From NCBI GenBank assembly GCA_005879255.1, contig VBKY01000037.1:43701-58516 (forward strand): 14,816 nt of DNA. Direction: 5' to 3'. The DNA comes from Deltaproteobacteria bacterium. GTDB taxonomy: Bacteria; Desulfobacterota_B; Binatia; UBA9968. The position numbers and the translations under genes were made by a program. The notes beneath the pieces were generated by a model that was not told the DNA's origin, did not search any database, and saw nothing but the letters and a program-made list of their open reading frames with translations. Of this stretch, positions 7,188 through 14,683 are shown in pieces; positions within the stretch are counted from its first letter, which is position 1, and every line of letters starts with the position of its first letter.

Positions 7188-7391
7188 ATGAAAAAAACCG
7201 ATACCTCTATAAAACTCTTAACGCTAGCCGAGGCGGCAAGCATCCTAAAAATTTCCAAAAGAACTTTGCACCGAATGATTCAAAATCGTCAGATTCCCGC
7301 GTTCAAGGTCGGTGGCCAATGGCGGATCCTTGAAAGCCGCTTCCAGGAGTGGGTACAAGAGGAGGAAAATACTACTCCGAAAGCCGGTTAG
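7188..7391 (+). CDS. Excisionase-family helix-turn-helix DNA-binding protein
   Basis: This 67-residue protein is nearly all one winged-HTH domain of the excisionase/MerR-like type. TLAEAASILKISKRTLHRMI (about residues 12-31) forms the HTH. It is followed by the wing signature GQIPAFKVGGQWRI-like sequence (actual text NRQIPAFKVGGQWRI, 33-47) and a final helix RFQEWVQEEE. Such proteins occur as phage or transposon excisionases and as stand-alone chromosomal regulators. The start is set by AGGAG 10 bases upstream (7173-7177). A longer in-frame reading to 6954 lacks a ribosome site and would start before the sigma-54-type promoter. No integrase is nearby, so a regulator role is at least as likely as excision. 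Confidence 0.85.
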   Translation: MKKTDTSIKLLTLAEAASILKISKRTLHRMIQNRQIPAFKVGGQWRILESRFQEWVQEEENTTPKAG

Positions 7392-7482
7392 GCTTCTCAA
7401 TCCTAGGAAAATGTGAAATTGGCATGGCAAACTGCACTGACTCCATTAATGAACACTTGCCTCCCTCTTAATCTTAAGTCGA

Positions 7483-7501
7483 CGGGCGATCGTTCCGCCC
7501 G
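7483..7501. other. GC-rich hairpin between HTH and GGDEF-EAL genes
   Basis: CGGGCG (7483-7488) and CGCCCG (7496-7501) form a perfect 6-bp GC stem with a 7-base loop, about 90 bases after the HTH stop. No T-run follows in either direction, so it is not a standard intrinsic terminator. It may be an attenuating structure or chance. Confidence 0.3.
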
Positions 7502-7571
7502 ACACTCGCATAGATCCCTCGTCAGTTGATAAAGGAATCCGTCACGGGCTTTTTCTATCCTGTTTAGCTAA

Positions 7572-9037
7572 TTGACCCCCGCCGCCGCCATCGAATGCGT
7601 GTGGCTACTGCGACAGCTGCTGCGGCAAGACGCGGGCGAGCATTTCGTTGAATTGCGTGCGAGTATAGGACGACTAATGAAAGCGGCTGGCAGACAAAAA
7701 GACCTCAGCAAAGCGGAGCTGATAGTTCCGGAGTGGGCTCACCCCGATTTGCTGACGGAGCTACCAAATCGTCGCCGGTTCACCGAACACTTACACCAAG
7801 CAGTGGCAGAAGGGCACCGAATGCCCTTCGGCCTAATCGTTTTAGGACTGGACCGCTTTCGCGACATTAATCACATCCTTGGGCCGAGGAGTGGCGACCT
7901 GTTGCTCAAGCAAGTCGCGCAGCGATTCGACCAGGCCATCGACAACGCCACGACAAAAGCCCGGATCGGGGGTGACGAATTTGCAGCGATCCTCGGCACC
8001 GCGAGCGAGTCGGAGATTGATGCTATTTGCAACGCAATTCTGCGTGCATTAGACGCTCCGTTTGTTATTGAACAGCTGCCGATTGATCTGTCGGCAAGTA
8101 TCGGCGTTGCCCTTTGCCCGAAACATGGCGGGGACGCCGACCTTTTGTTCCAGCACGCGAACATCGCGCTGGAATATACCAAGCAGTTTGGACGTGGCTA
8201 TTCCGTTTACAATGAAGCGAACGATCCCTATACCCAGCTAAAGCGCGCTTACGTCGGAGGCTTGCGAAACGCCATCGAGCAAAATCAGATCACGTTATAC
8301 TACCAGCCCAAAGTCGATCTACACACCGGCGGCACCCGAGGCGTCGAAGCGCTCGTGCATTGGAACCACCCCGTACACGGCACGGTACTGGCCCAACAAT
8401 TTGTCCCTGTGGCGGAACGCACGGGCTTGATCCATGCGTTAAGTCGCTGGGTATTGCGCAGCCCCATCGCGCAGTGCGACGTCTGCCGCCGACTCGGCCG
8501 AGAAATGCCGGTTGCCGTCAATCTTTCACCGCGCAATTTCCACGACGATCAACTGCCGGATTACATCGATGGCCTATTGGAAAGATACAAACTGCCAGCG
8601 AAACTTCTCGAGATAGAGATCACCGAGAGTGTGATCCTGACCGACGCGCGCCATATTTCAAAAGCGTTGCATGATCTGAGCCGCAAGGGTGTGCGAATCT
8701 TCATCGACGATTTCGGCACAGGGTATTCGTCTCTCGGTCACTTAAAAAGGTTCCCGTCACAGGAGTAAAAATCGACAGGATCTTCATTAGCCAATTGACC
8801 AGCCACGCGCCCGATGCGGCGATCGTCAGATCGATTATTGACCTCGGGCACCGCTTAGGCCTGGAAGTGATCGCCGAAGGCGTTGAAACTCGAGGGATTT
8901 GGCAAAAGCTCGCAAGTCTCAATTGCGACGCCGCTCAGGGTTATTTGATGTGTCTGCCAAGGCCGGCAGCCGACCTTGATGACTGGCTCGTCCATGTACC
9001 GTGGAGAATCGGCAAGATATCGACGAAGAAAAAATGA
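7572..9037 (+). pseudogene. GGDEF-EAL cyclic-di-GMP protein, broken by one-base frameshift
   Basis: The first frame (7572-8768, 398 residues) holds a short helical N-terminus and a GGDEF domain (about 57-215: LLTELPNRRRF, ARIGGDEF at 130-137). An EAL domain follows from about 225: EAL at 259-261, NLSPRNF, LEIEITES, FIDDFGTGYSSLGHLKRFP. It then hits a TAG-free shift to a TAA at 8766. The EAL domain continues at once in the -1 frame (about 8756-9037) with VTGVKIDR, VIAEGVETRG and CDAAQGY, so one base is missing near 8751-8756. The GGDEF metal-binding region reads LGLDRF where LDLDRF is usual, so cyclase activity is doubtful while EAL motifs are intact. The 7572 start is TTG with no ribosome site and a stop directly before it; ATG 7677 with AGGA 7 bases ahead is an alternative. 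No sensor domain is visible. Confidence 0.85.
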
Positions 9038-9542
9038 GCAACACCACGATTAGGGCGGGCGCGAACCACAGTAAAGTAGATGTAAGCAAGATAAAAGCTC
9101 GGTTCGACTTGTCCATTAATAATCAGAGAAGCGGTTAGAACGAGTGTGTGGACACTACCAGCGAGACGTTAAACTTGAAATTACGAAACGCCGATTCATC
9201 GACGAAATACAATCCCCGTTCGAGAGCGCGTAAAAAATAACGAACACGTCTAAAAAAGGCGGCATCGGGAATGCGCCGCCGGTTCGATACAAAATCAGCG
9301 AAGAGCCGATCAGCACGACGGGCCAGCCGATAAGCACTACGGTGGACTTTAGCGGCACGCTGCCCGCAGCAGGCGCCACCGAATTTTCCGCGGGAAATAC
9401 ATCATGTTGGCGATGGTATGACATCGGTTCTTTAGGTTGTTTAATGGGTCACCTGTAGACACCGGATCGAACGATCGCGCCACTAGGTTAGGCACCGAGG
9501 TTCTCCGCGCGGTTTATCGAGTATTATTGCTTGCGGTAAGAG
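9038..9542. other. Intergenic region without a convincing gene
   Basis: About 500 bases separate the end of the GGDEF-EAL gene from the UbiD stop codon. A minus-strand frame at 9155-9424 (89 residues, one or two hydrophobic stretches) and another at 8919-9116 are open. They lack good ribosome sites, match nothing I recognise, and the first runs straight through a strong terminator. The region may hold decayed coding sequence. The only well-supported element is the terminator at 9252-9280. Confidence 0.5.
9252..9280 (-). terminator. Intrinsic terminator downstream of the UbiD gene
   Basis: Read on the minus strand, GGCGGC and GCCGCC (9275-9280 and 9258-9263) form a 6-bp all-GC stem, with two further A-T pairs possible past a small bulge. 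The stem is followed immediately by six T residues (9252-9257). This is a classic rho-independent terminator. It sits 263 bases after the UbiD stop codon, implying a long 3' untranslated region for that transcript. Confidence 0.72.
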
Positions 9543-11027
9543 CTACGTAACGGATCTTTTGGAGTCAGGCTTGCTGAAACCGTAGGCCTCCCAGTTTTTT
9601 AACACCCTCTCTTGAAGATCGGCGGGCCAAAGGTTTTCGAAACTGGCTTTCACGGGTATGCTCTCCGGTGGCCAATCCTTTGGCCAAGTGCAGTCAAATA
9701 TGACGCCGGCGGCATCGCCGATCAGCCGTTCTTTGGGCGGCAAGAACGGCAACAATACTGGGAACCCTGGAATATGCGGAACCTGATGAATACCGCTGAC
9801 CGGGTGGCATTTGGTCGTAATGGCGTGCATCACTTCATCCATATTGGTGGGATCGACATCGGCCTCGACGATAACCATGTAATAAACAAACAGTCCAGGT
9901 TTAGTCGCCCACACGGCATGGGCTACCCGGCGTGCGAAATTGACGAAGGGAACTTCTGTCGAGACTACGCACATATGCCCAACGCCGAATGGCGGGCAGA
10001 ATACACCTTTCACGGGCAAACCCAGCTTTTCGAGTTCCGCGTAAATCTCGGCGCCTTTGATCAAAGCGGTTGCAGTCTGTCCTTCGTGAACCGGCATTCC
10101 CATGTTGGAAAATGGCAAGATGGGATTATTGCGGTATGTAATCGCCTTAATTTTTAAAATCGGCTTCGGCGAGGATTTCCCGGCTTCGTAACCCATATAC
10201 TCGCCGAACGGACCTTCGACGCGGCGCTCATGCGGGAGCACCTCTCCCTCAATGACGATCTCAGCCGACGCTGGAACCTCCAAATCCACAGTTTCACACT
10301 TGACCAGAGGTATCGGCGCGCCTTGCAGAGCTCCGGCGACCTCGACCTCACTTACATACGGCGGCAGCATCACGCAGCTCACAAGGGGAATCACCGGTTG
10401 CCCGCCGATCGCCACCGCCACCGGCATGGGTTTGTTCATCGCTTCATACTTTTGATACATCTGGCCGATATGTTGTTGCGCCGGAAACAAACACCCCAGC
10501 GTGTTGCGATCGTGCACCATCAATCGGTACATGCCCCAGTTCACCCAAGAGCTGTCTGGGTCCTTGGTGATTACCGTGTGCCAGGTTCCGATATAGCGTC
10601 CGCCGTCACCGCCGTGAATCAGCGGAATCGGAAACTTGAGCACATCGACTGCATCACCTAAATCGATGTTTTCTTTGCATGGTCCAGTCTTCACCAAAAT
10701 GGGCGGAATGAGTTTTTCTTTGCGCTTTAGGTAGCTCGACATAATGTCCTGAGGCGAGGAACTCGGCGCCATGTGCATAGCGAGGGCCGTGCGCGCGAAA
10801 AGACTATGACCCGGATGTTTGCTTGCTCCTAATGGCGCGCCGAGCGCACGAAAACCTTTGGAATAGCCCTTCACGTTTTCGAACAGAGCCGCGGGGGCGC
10901 CAAGATCGTATACCCTGCGGGTAATGGCACCCATTTCGAGATTCCAATCCACCTCGGCATCGATCCGTTGCACCTCCTGGTACTCTTCCAGGATGTCGAG
11001 ATAATCCCTTAGGTCATCAATTTGCAT
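9543..11027 (-). CDS. UbiD-family prenylated-FMN-dependent decarboxylase
   Basis: UbiD-family enzymes reversibly (de)carboxylate aromatic or alpha,beta-unsaturated acids using prenylated FMN. The 494 residues match the family. Compared with the fungal ferulate decarboxylase Fdc1, the metal/cofactor set is visible: Asn163 and Arg168 in VNWGMYR, His186 in PAQQHIG, a Glu in SEVEVAGAL (227/229). The catalytic Glu271 and Glu276 are in VEGPFGEYMGY. Spacing within these motifs matches Fdc1 (N-R 5, R-H 18, E-E 5). The ATG has AGGAG 8 bases upstream. It is transcribed alone. No UbiX-type flavin prenyltransferase is in the window, so the cofactor must come from elsewhere. The substrate cannot be told: nothing around it points to ubiquinone synthesis, so an aromatic-acid role is more likely than ubiD proper. 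Confidence 0.93.
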   Translation of the reverse strand: MQIDDLRDYLDILEEYQEVQRIDAEVDWNLEMGAITRRVYDLGAPAALFENVKGYSKGFRALGAPLGASKHPGHSLFARTALAMHMAPSSSPQDIMSSYLKRKEKLIPPILVKTGPCKENIDLGDAVDVLKFPIPLIHGGDGGRYIGTWHTVITKDPDSSWVNWGMYRLMVHDRNTLGCLFPAQQHIGQMYQKYEAMNKPMPVAVAIGGQPVIPLVSCVMLPPYVSEVEVAGALQGAPIPLVKCETVDLEVPASAEIVIEGEVLPHERRVEGPFGEYMGYEAGKSSPKPILKIKAITYRNNPILPFSNMGMPVHEGQTATALIKGAEIYAELEKLGLPVKGVFCPPFGVGHMCVVSTEVPFVNFARRVAHAVWATKPGLFVYYMVIVEADVDPTNMDEVMHAITTKCHPVSGIHQVPHIPGFPVLLPFLPPKERLIGDAAGVIFDCTWPKDWPPESIPVKASFENLWPADLQERVLKNWEAYGFSKPDSKRSVT

Positions 11028-11102
11028 AGCATAAGCTCCTCAATCTGGCCGGATAAAAGTTTGGCGGAATGGCAAGCAGACCGATCGTTTAAATCTTGAT
11101 CA

Positions 11103-11132
11103 TTTATATCAGACCTAAGTGCTTGAAGGCAA
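11103..11132 (-). promoter_or_regulatory. Candidate sigma-70 promoter for the UbiD gene
   Basis: On the minus strand TTGCCT (11127-11132) and TATAAA (11103-11108) are spaced by 18 bases, giving a leader of about 70 bases before the UbiD start. The -10 box is good (5 of 6) and the -35 box moderate (4 of 6). Confidence 0.35.
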
Positions 11133-11178
11133 AACAATTTCGATAGCTAACTCGGAAAAATACGGTGGTGAAAAACTG

Positions 11179-11207
11179 TAGACAAAATTTACCCAGTGAT
11201 TTATATT
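11179..11207 (+). promoter_or_regulatory. Candidate sigma-70 promoter for the bactofilin gene
   Basis: TAGACA (11179-11184) and TATATT (11202-11207) each match the consensus at 5 of 6 positions and are separated by the optimal 17 bases. The predicted start near 11214 lies 30 bases before the bactofilin ATG, leaving room for the purine-rich AAGGGG ribosome site. Confidence 0.52.
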
Positions 11208-11243
11208 TTCTTTTCATAGGTAGTGACCAAAAGGGGGGCTTTT

Positions 11244-11648
11244 ATGGCAGAAATGAACAGACCTAGCGGCTTGCCGGCGGATTTAGGCGCTTATCTCGGC
11301 CCCGGCACAAAGATCAATGGAAAACTGCAGTTCGATGGCCAAGCCACCATCGACGGCGAGGTTGAAGGGGAAATCGTCGGCCAGGCGCACGTGACGGTGG
11401 GCCAGCAAGCTACCGTGAAGGGCAAAATTTCCGCCGCATCCATCCTTGTTCAGGGTAAGGTTATGGCTGACGTCGTGGCGGAAAAGAAACTCGAAGTGCA
11501 GCCGCCAGGTTCGGTCATAGGCGACGTGACCACACAAAGTTTGGTGATCGGCGACGGCGCGGTTCTCGAAGGCCATGTCTCGATGAAAAAAAGTGAAGGC
11601 CGAGTCCTGCCGCTCCGTCAAGAGCCAAAGAAAGAGAGCGCGTTGTAG
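11244..11648 (+). CDS. Bactofilin (polymer-forming cytoskeletal protein)
   Basis: Bactofilins polymerise without nucleotide into filaments that scaffold cell-shape, polarity and envelope proteins at the membrane. The 134-residue product has a short N-terminal tail (MAEMNRPSGLPADLGAYL). A right-handed beta-helix core (about 20-115) is built of repeating short strands with Gly turns: GTKINGKLQFDGQATIDG, VEGEIVGQAHVTVGQQATVKG, then similar turns to VIGDGAVLEGHVS. A basic tail (KKSEGRVLPLRQEPKKESAL) follows. The ATG at 11244 follows an AAGGGG site; an in-frame GTG at 11223 would add seven residues and start in the leader. It stands alone and converges on the amidohydrolase gene with only 5 bases between stops. 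Confidence 0.92.
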   Translation: MAEMNRPSGLPADLGAYLGPGTKINGKLQFDGQATIDGEVEGEIVGQAHVTVGQQATVKGKISAASILVQGKVMADVVAEKKLEVQPPGSVIGDVTTQSLVIGDGAVLEGHVSMKKSEGRVLPLRQEPKKESAL

Positions 11649-11653
11649 ATCGC

Positions 11654-13420
11654 TCAATCCGCAAAGAGCGGAACAATCTTTCTCGCCTTCACGTCGATCA
11701 AACCGCGCGCCGTTATCCGTAGCGCGGGCAGCGTGACGAACGGCAAAAAGACCAAAGCGAAAATGGGCTTATCAAAAGATGAGCCCATTTCTTTTAATCG
11801 GGTCTGAATTCTTCTCAGCCCGTTCCCCACCTCCTGCCACGGATGTAACGAAAAAATTCCACCGAAGGGAAACTCGATTTTTTCCAAGATGTTTCCTCCG
11901 TCGACAATTGCGATACCGCCGCCCGCTTCGAGCAGCACATTGGCGCAACGCGCCATGTCGTGATCGTCGCTACCAACGACCATCAACGTGTTTTCATCGA
12001 GGTTCGTCGTTAGTCCCACGGCGCCCACCTTGGCGCCAAATCCTTTAACAAAACCGAACGAAACCTTTGCCGACGCTTGGTGCCGATCGAACATCGCGAC
12101 CTTCAATAAGTCATCGTAAAGATTTGCCTCGACGACTCCTGACGGCGCACCGACCTCGACAATCCGTTCTGCGGTAATCGTTTGATTGAGCAGTTCCATG
12201 ACTCTGATTTTGACAGTCACCCCGGTGCTCGAAATCTTGAAGGTCTCCGGCGTAATCGTTAGTCCCAACCGCAGCGAATCCATCATGTTTGCGGGTAGCT
12301 CGATGGTGTTCGATTTCACTTCCGACACGCCGTTTCGGGCGACGACTTTTCCAGCGATCATAACCTCGCGCACATGGCACTGTTCCAAGTCATCGATTAA
12401 AACGATATCCGCGAAGCGCCCCGGAGCAATGCCGCCGATATCTTGCTCCAAACCGGAATAGGTCGCTGGATTCAAAGTTACCGACTGAAGCGCCTGTAGG
12501 GGCGAAAGTCCCAACGCGATCGCCCTTCGAACCACGTGGTCCATATGGCCGCGCTCTTCGACGTCGTCCGGCGACATGCTGTCCGTCACAAGGATCAGCC
12601 GTTGCAGGCTGATGCCCTCGGAGATGAAACGAGGGAGCGTCGCTTCTAAGTCTTGGCGCAACGAACCTTCACGCAGCATTGTCCAGTAACCCAGGCGTAA
12701 ACGTTCGAGCGCGTCTTCGAAGCGAATCGGCTCGTGGCACGACGAAATTCCCGCTACCGCCACCGCGCATAATTTCTGGTCTCGCGCGCCAGCCGTGTGT
12801 CCGTGAATGATCTGGCCGTTGCGATGGGCGAGCTCTAATCGTCCCAGTATTTCTGGATCGCCCTGAACGAGCCGCAACCAGGACACAATCTCCCCCATGC
12901 CGAGCACTCGCGGATCAGCCAGTGCATCCTCGATTTCCGCCTCGGCGAAAGTTGCTGTGCTACAGAGCAACGGGTCCTGAGGCGCGGCCATCGACACCAG
13001 GGTGTAAACTCGCAACGGATGTTTCTCGACCTCATCGAGAAAAAGCTTCAGACCGCGAAAGCCGAATACGCTCGACAACTCGTCGCACGAAGCCACGACT
13101 GCGGTCGTGCCGTGCGGCAAGAGCGACTGGAGGTTTTCGAACGGCCTCGCATAATGGCCGATGTGGGTATGGCCATCAATAAATCCGGGAGAGACAAAGC
13201 TTCCCGATGCATCTCGAATCTCGGTTGCGATTCCTTTTGTATGCCGCGCACTCGGTCCGACGTAGCATATCCGACCATCGAGAACCGCGATCTCCATCCC
13301 ATCGAGAATTTCTCCCGAATAGACATTGATGACTCGGCCGCCCGTGATAATGAGATCGGCTTCAATTTCTCCCATCGCGCCGCCAACGAGTCTCGCCAGT
13401 GCATCTTTGGAAAGTGTCAT
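11654..13420 (-). CDS. Adenine deaminase-family amidohydrolase with altered signature motifs
   Basis: Ade-family enzymes hydrolyse adenine to hypoxanthine. The 588 residues have the whole Ade architecture: composite beta domain, metal-dependent TIM barrel (about 75-345) and Ade C-terminal domain (about 400-580). Barrel metal ligands are present: His84/His86 (GFIDGHTHI), Glu177 (GMGEIV), His208 (HGHTAG), His229 (SSCHEP) and Asp280 (LVTDS). Two family signatures differ: the usual DPHE after HGTT is SCDE here (111-114), and the C-terminal HDSHN motif is replaced by NLDEN (473-477). So the fold is clear but adenine as substrate is not. ATG 13420 is chosen because the domain starts right after it; a GTG at 13477 would add 19 unlike residues. 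The upstream ribosome site is weak (AAAGA). Confidence 0.87.
   Translation of the reverse strand: MTLSKDALARLVGGAMGEIEADLIITGGRVINVYSGEILDGMEIAVLDGRICYVGPSARHTKGIATEIRDASGSFVSPGFIDGHTHIGHYARPFENLQSLLPHGTTAVVASCDELSSVFGFRGLKLFLDEVEKHPLRVYTLVSMAAPQDPLLCSTATFAEAEIEDALADPRVLGMGEIVSWLRLVQGDPEILGRLELAHRNGQIIHGHTAGARDQKLCAVAVAGISSCHEPIRFEDALERLRLGYWTMLREGSLRQDLEATLPRFISEGISLQRLILVTDSMSPDDVEERGHMDHVVRRAIALGLSPLQALQSVTLNPATYSGLEQDIGGIAPGRFADIVLIDDLEQCHVREVMIAGKVVARNGVSEVKSNTIELPANMMDSLRLGLTITPETFKISSTGVTVKIRVMELLNQTITAERIVEVGAPSGVVEANLYDDLLKVAMFDRHQASAKVSFGFVKGFGAKVGAVGLTTNLDENTLMVVGSDDHDMARCANVLLEAGGGIAIVDGGNILEKIEFPFGGIFSLHPWQEVGNGLRRIQTRLKEMGSSFDKPIFALVFLPFVTLPALRITARGLIDVKARKIVPLFAD
11761..11795 (+). 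terminator. Bactofilin intrinsic terminator inside the convergent gene
   Basis: AAATGGGCTTATC (11761-11773) pairs with GATGAGCCCATTT (11778-11790) over 13 positions with one T-G wobble and an AAAA loop, followed by CTTTT. It lies about 112 bases after the bactofilin stop, within the antisense of the amidohydrolase 3' coding region (residues near 542-553). The stem is perfect enough to be unlikely by chance, and it fits a terminator for the plus-strand transcript. Confidence 0.65.
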
Positions 13421-13502
13421 GATCTTTTTGTAACACGATGAATCAACGTTACCAAAGCCGCCGAAGCATGCTGTCACCGGCAGTTTGGCTCAATTGAAAA
13501 TC

Positions 13503-13530
13503 TTTACCTGATTACATTTTTTGAGGTAAA
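13503..13530. promoter_or_regulatory. Inverted repeat in divergent intergenic region
   Basis: TTTACCT (13503-13509) and AGGTAAA (13524-13530) form a perfect 7-bp inverted repeat with a 14-base AT-rich spacer. It is centred between the amidohydrolase start and the plus-strand secreted-protein gene. Centre-to-centre distance is 21 bases, two helical turns, which suits a dimeric repressor or activator. I see no convincing -10/-35 pair nearby to fix which gene it would control. Confidence 0.35.
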
Positions 13531-13582
13531 TAAGCGCAGCTCGTTTCTTATTAACGTGTTGCGTGCGGAGGTCACGAATGGC

Positions 13583-14221
13583 ATGAACGAATCTATTGAT
13601 AGCGAGTCTCGCCGATTAAACTTGGCGGCTCATCGCGTGGAATGCTCCGCATTGGCTCAAGTAATTGATGAAGTATGCATAGCATGCCGTTCGGTTATGA
13701 GTTTGGTGTTGGCTATCGTTCTGGCGGCAAACTATTCAACGGCGTCCGCCGGTACAGTGCAAAGCGACTCCCCCGCAAGGTCACTTTGCCGGAGCGAAGA
13801 GCAAATATTCTTTAGCTGTCCGATCACGGCGTTAGTGAAGACAGTTTCGCTCTGCGGCTCTAAGACAATTGATTCCAGGCGCGGGTATATTCAATATCGG
13901 TTTGGCCGAGCCGGCGCCGTGGAGCTGCAATTTCCACGTGACCGCGCCAACACGCAGCGAATTTTCCGCTATGCCAAATATTTCCGTGCTCAGGTGGAAC
14001 GCACGGAAATAACATTCGACAACGAAGACTACCGTTACGTCCTGTTCGACTACTACGAAGGCGATGTAAAGCCCGCAATCAGAGAAGCCGGATTGCGGAT
14101 AACGCCGCACAGCCGCAATCAACAAGAAAGCGAGATCAAATGCGCTGGCAGGCCCATTAGCAAACTTGGCAGCTTGGAATCGATCCTTGCACACGATATG
14201 GATAACCCGCTGAATCGATAA
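13583..14221 (+). CDS. Hypothetical secreted protein with conserved-looking Cys residues
   Basis: I do not recognise a named family. From the ATG at 13583 the product has 212 residues. A 38-residue hydrophilic lead is followed by a signal-peptide-like segment (MSLVLAIVLAANYSTASAG, about 39-57), then a mature domain of about 155 residues. That domain has paired Cys (LCRSEEQIFFSCP and VSLCGSK, plus IKCAGRP near the end), a YIQYRFGRAGAVELQFP strand pair and a Tyr/Phe-rich DYRYVLFDYYEGD stretch. This looks like a small periplasmic beta-rich protein with disulfides. GGAGGT (13567-13572) 10 bases ahead supports 13583. ATG 13697 would start exactly at the signal peptide but has no ribosome site; a non-ATG start at 13556 is less likely. 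The SnoaL-like gene follows after 27 bases. Confidence 0.65.
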   Translation: MNESIDSESRRLNLAAHRVECSALAQVIDEVCIACRSVMSLVLAIVLAANYSTASAGTVQSDSPARSLCRSEEQIFFSCPITALVKTVSLCGSKTIDSRRGYIQYRFGRAGAVELQFPRDRANTQRIFRYAKYFRAQVERTEITFDNEDYRYVLFDYYEGDVKPAIREAGLRITPHSRNQQESEIKCAGRPISKLGSLESILAHDMDNPLNR

Positions 14222-14248
14222 GATTTCATCGGTTGGAGGAAAGTTACC

Positions 14249-14670
14249 ATGCCTGACGAGAGCAAAAACGTCGAAACACTAAAAGACGCTTATCAGCGCT
14301 GGCACGATAGTAAAGCCGGTAGCGTCGATCACTGGTTGAGCTTGATGACGGACGACGTGAATTTCCGTTCCCTCGCCGAAGGCGCCAAGACTATGGAATT
14401 CACCCGCACGTCAAGTTGCAAAGACGACGTCAAACACTACTTTGCCGGACTCACGGCCGACTGGGAGATGATCTATTATAGGATCGATGAATACATCGCC
14501 CAGGCGACCGCGTGGTCGCTCTCTGCCACGTCTCCTTCAAAAATAGACGCACCGGCAAAGTCCTCGAAACTCCCAAAGCCGACTTCCACAAATTTCGCGG
14601 CGGCCAAATCTGCGAATTCTTCGAATTCTACGACACGGCCCAGGCAATTACGGTGGCGATGGCAAAATGA
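14249..14670 (+). pseudogene. SnoaL/NTF2-like protein, broken by one-base frameshift
   Basis: A GGAGGAAAG site precedes the ATG. The first frame reads MPDESKNVETLKDAYQRWHD, a typical SnoaL/NTF2-like opening helix, then WLSLMTDDVNFRSL and DWEMIYYRIDEYIAQ to about residue 85. It then becomes an unnatural Ser/Ala/Lys-rich string. In the -1 frame from about 14506 the expected fold resumes: DRVVALCHVSFKNRRTGK, KADFHKFRGGQICEFFEFYD and a stop at 14668-14670. One missing base near 14502-14506 (probably a G in CAGGCG) explains this. Repaired, it would be about 140 residues, a normal family length. Members bind or isomerise small hydrophobic molecules; the ligand is unknown. It lies between a secreted protein and a binding protein in one direction. 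Confidence 0.82.
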
Positions 14671-14683
14671 TTGTGGGCTGAAT

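Noticed and set aside
6515..7391. Integrated mobile island at tRNA-Leu (tRNA, repeat, excisionase-like gene)
   Set aside because: No integrase and no second copy of the tRNA 3' end in the window; the HTH gene can equally be a chromosomal regulator.
7419..7437. Second sigma-54-like motif (TTGGCATGGCAAACTGCA) ahead of the GGDEF-EAL gene
   Set aside because: GG-to-GC spacing is 11 rather than the strict 10, and the TTGC box is degraded to CTGC.
8919..9116. Minus-strand 65-codon frame beginning with a membrane-like segment
   Set aside because: It overlaps the conserved C-terminus of the EAL domain on the other strand, and the later residues look like antisense coding.
6796..9155. GTGTGGACAC present both near 6798 and near 9146 as a possible dispersed repeat
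   Set aside because: The shared core is only 10 bases and self-complementary; flanks differ, so chance is sufficient.
9155..9424. Minus-strand 89-codon open frame with hydrophobic segments, possible small membrane protein
   Set aside because: No ribosome site, no recognised family, and a strong minus-strand terminator (9252-9280) lies within it.
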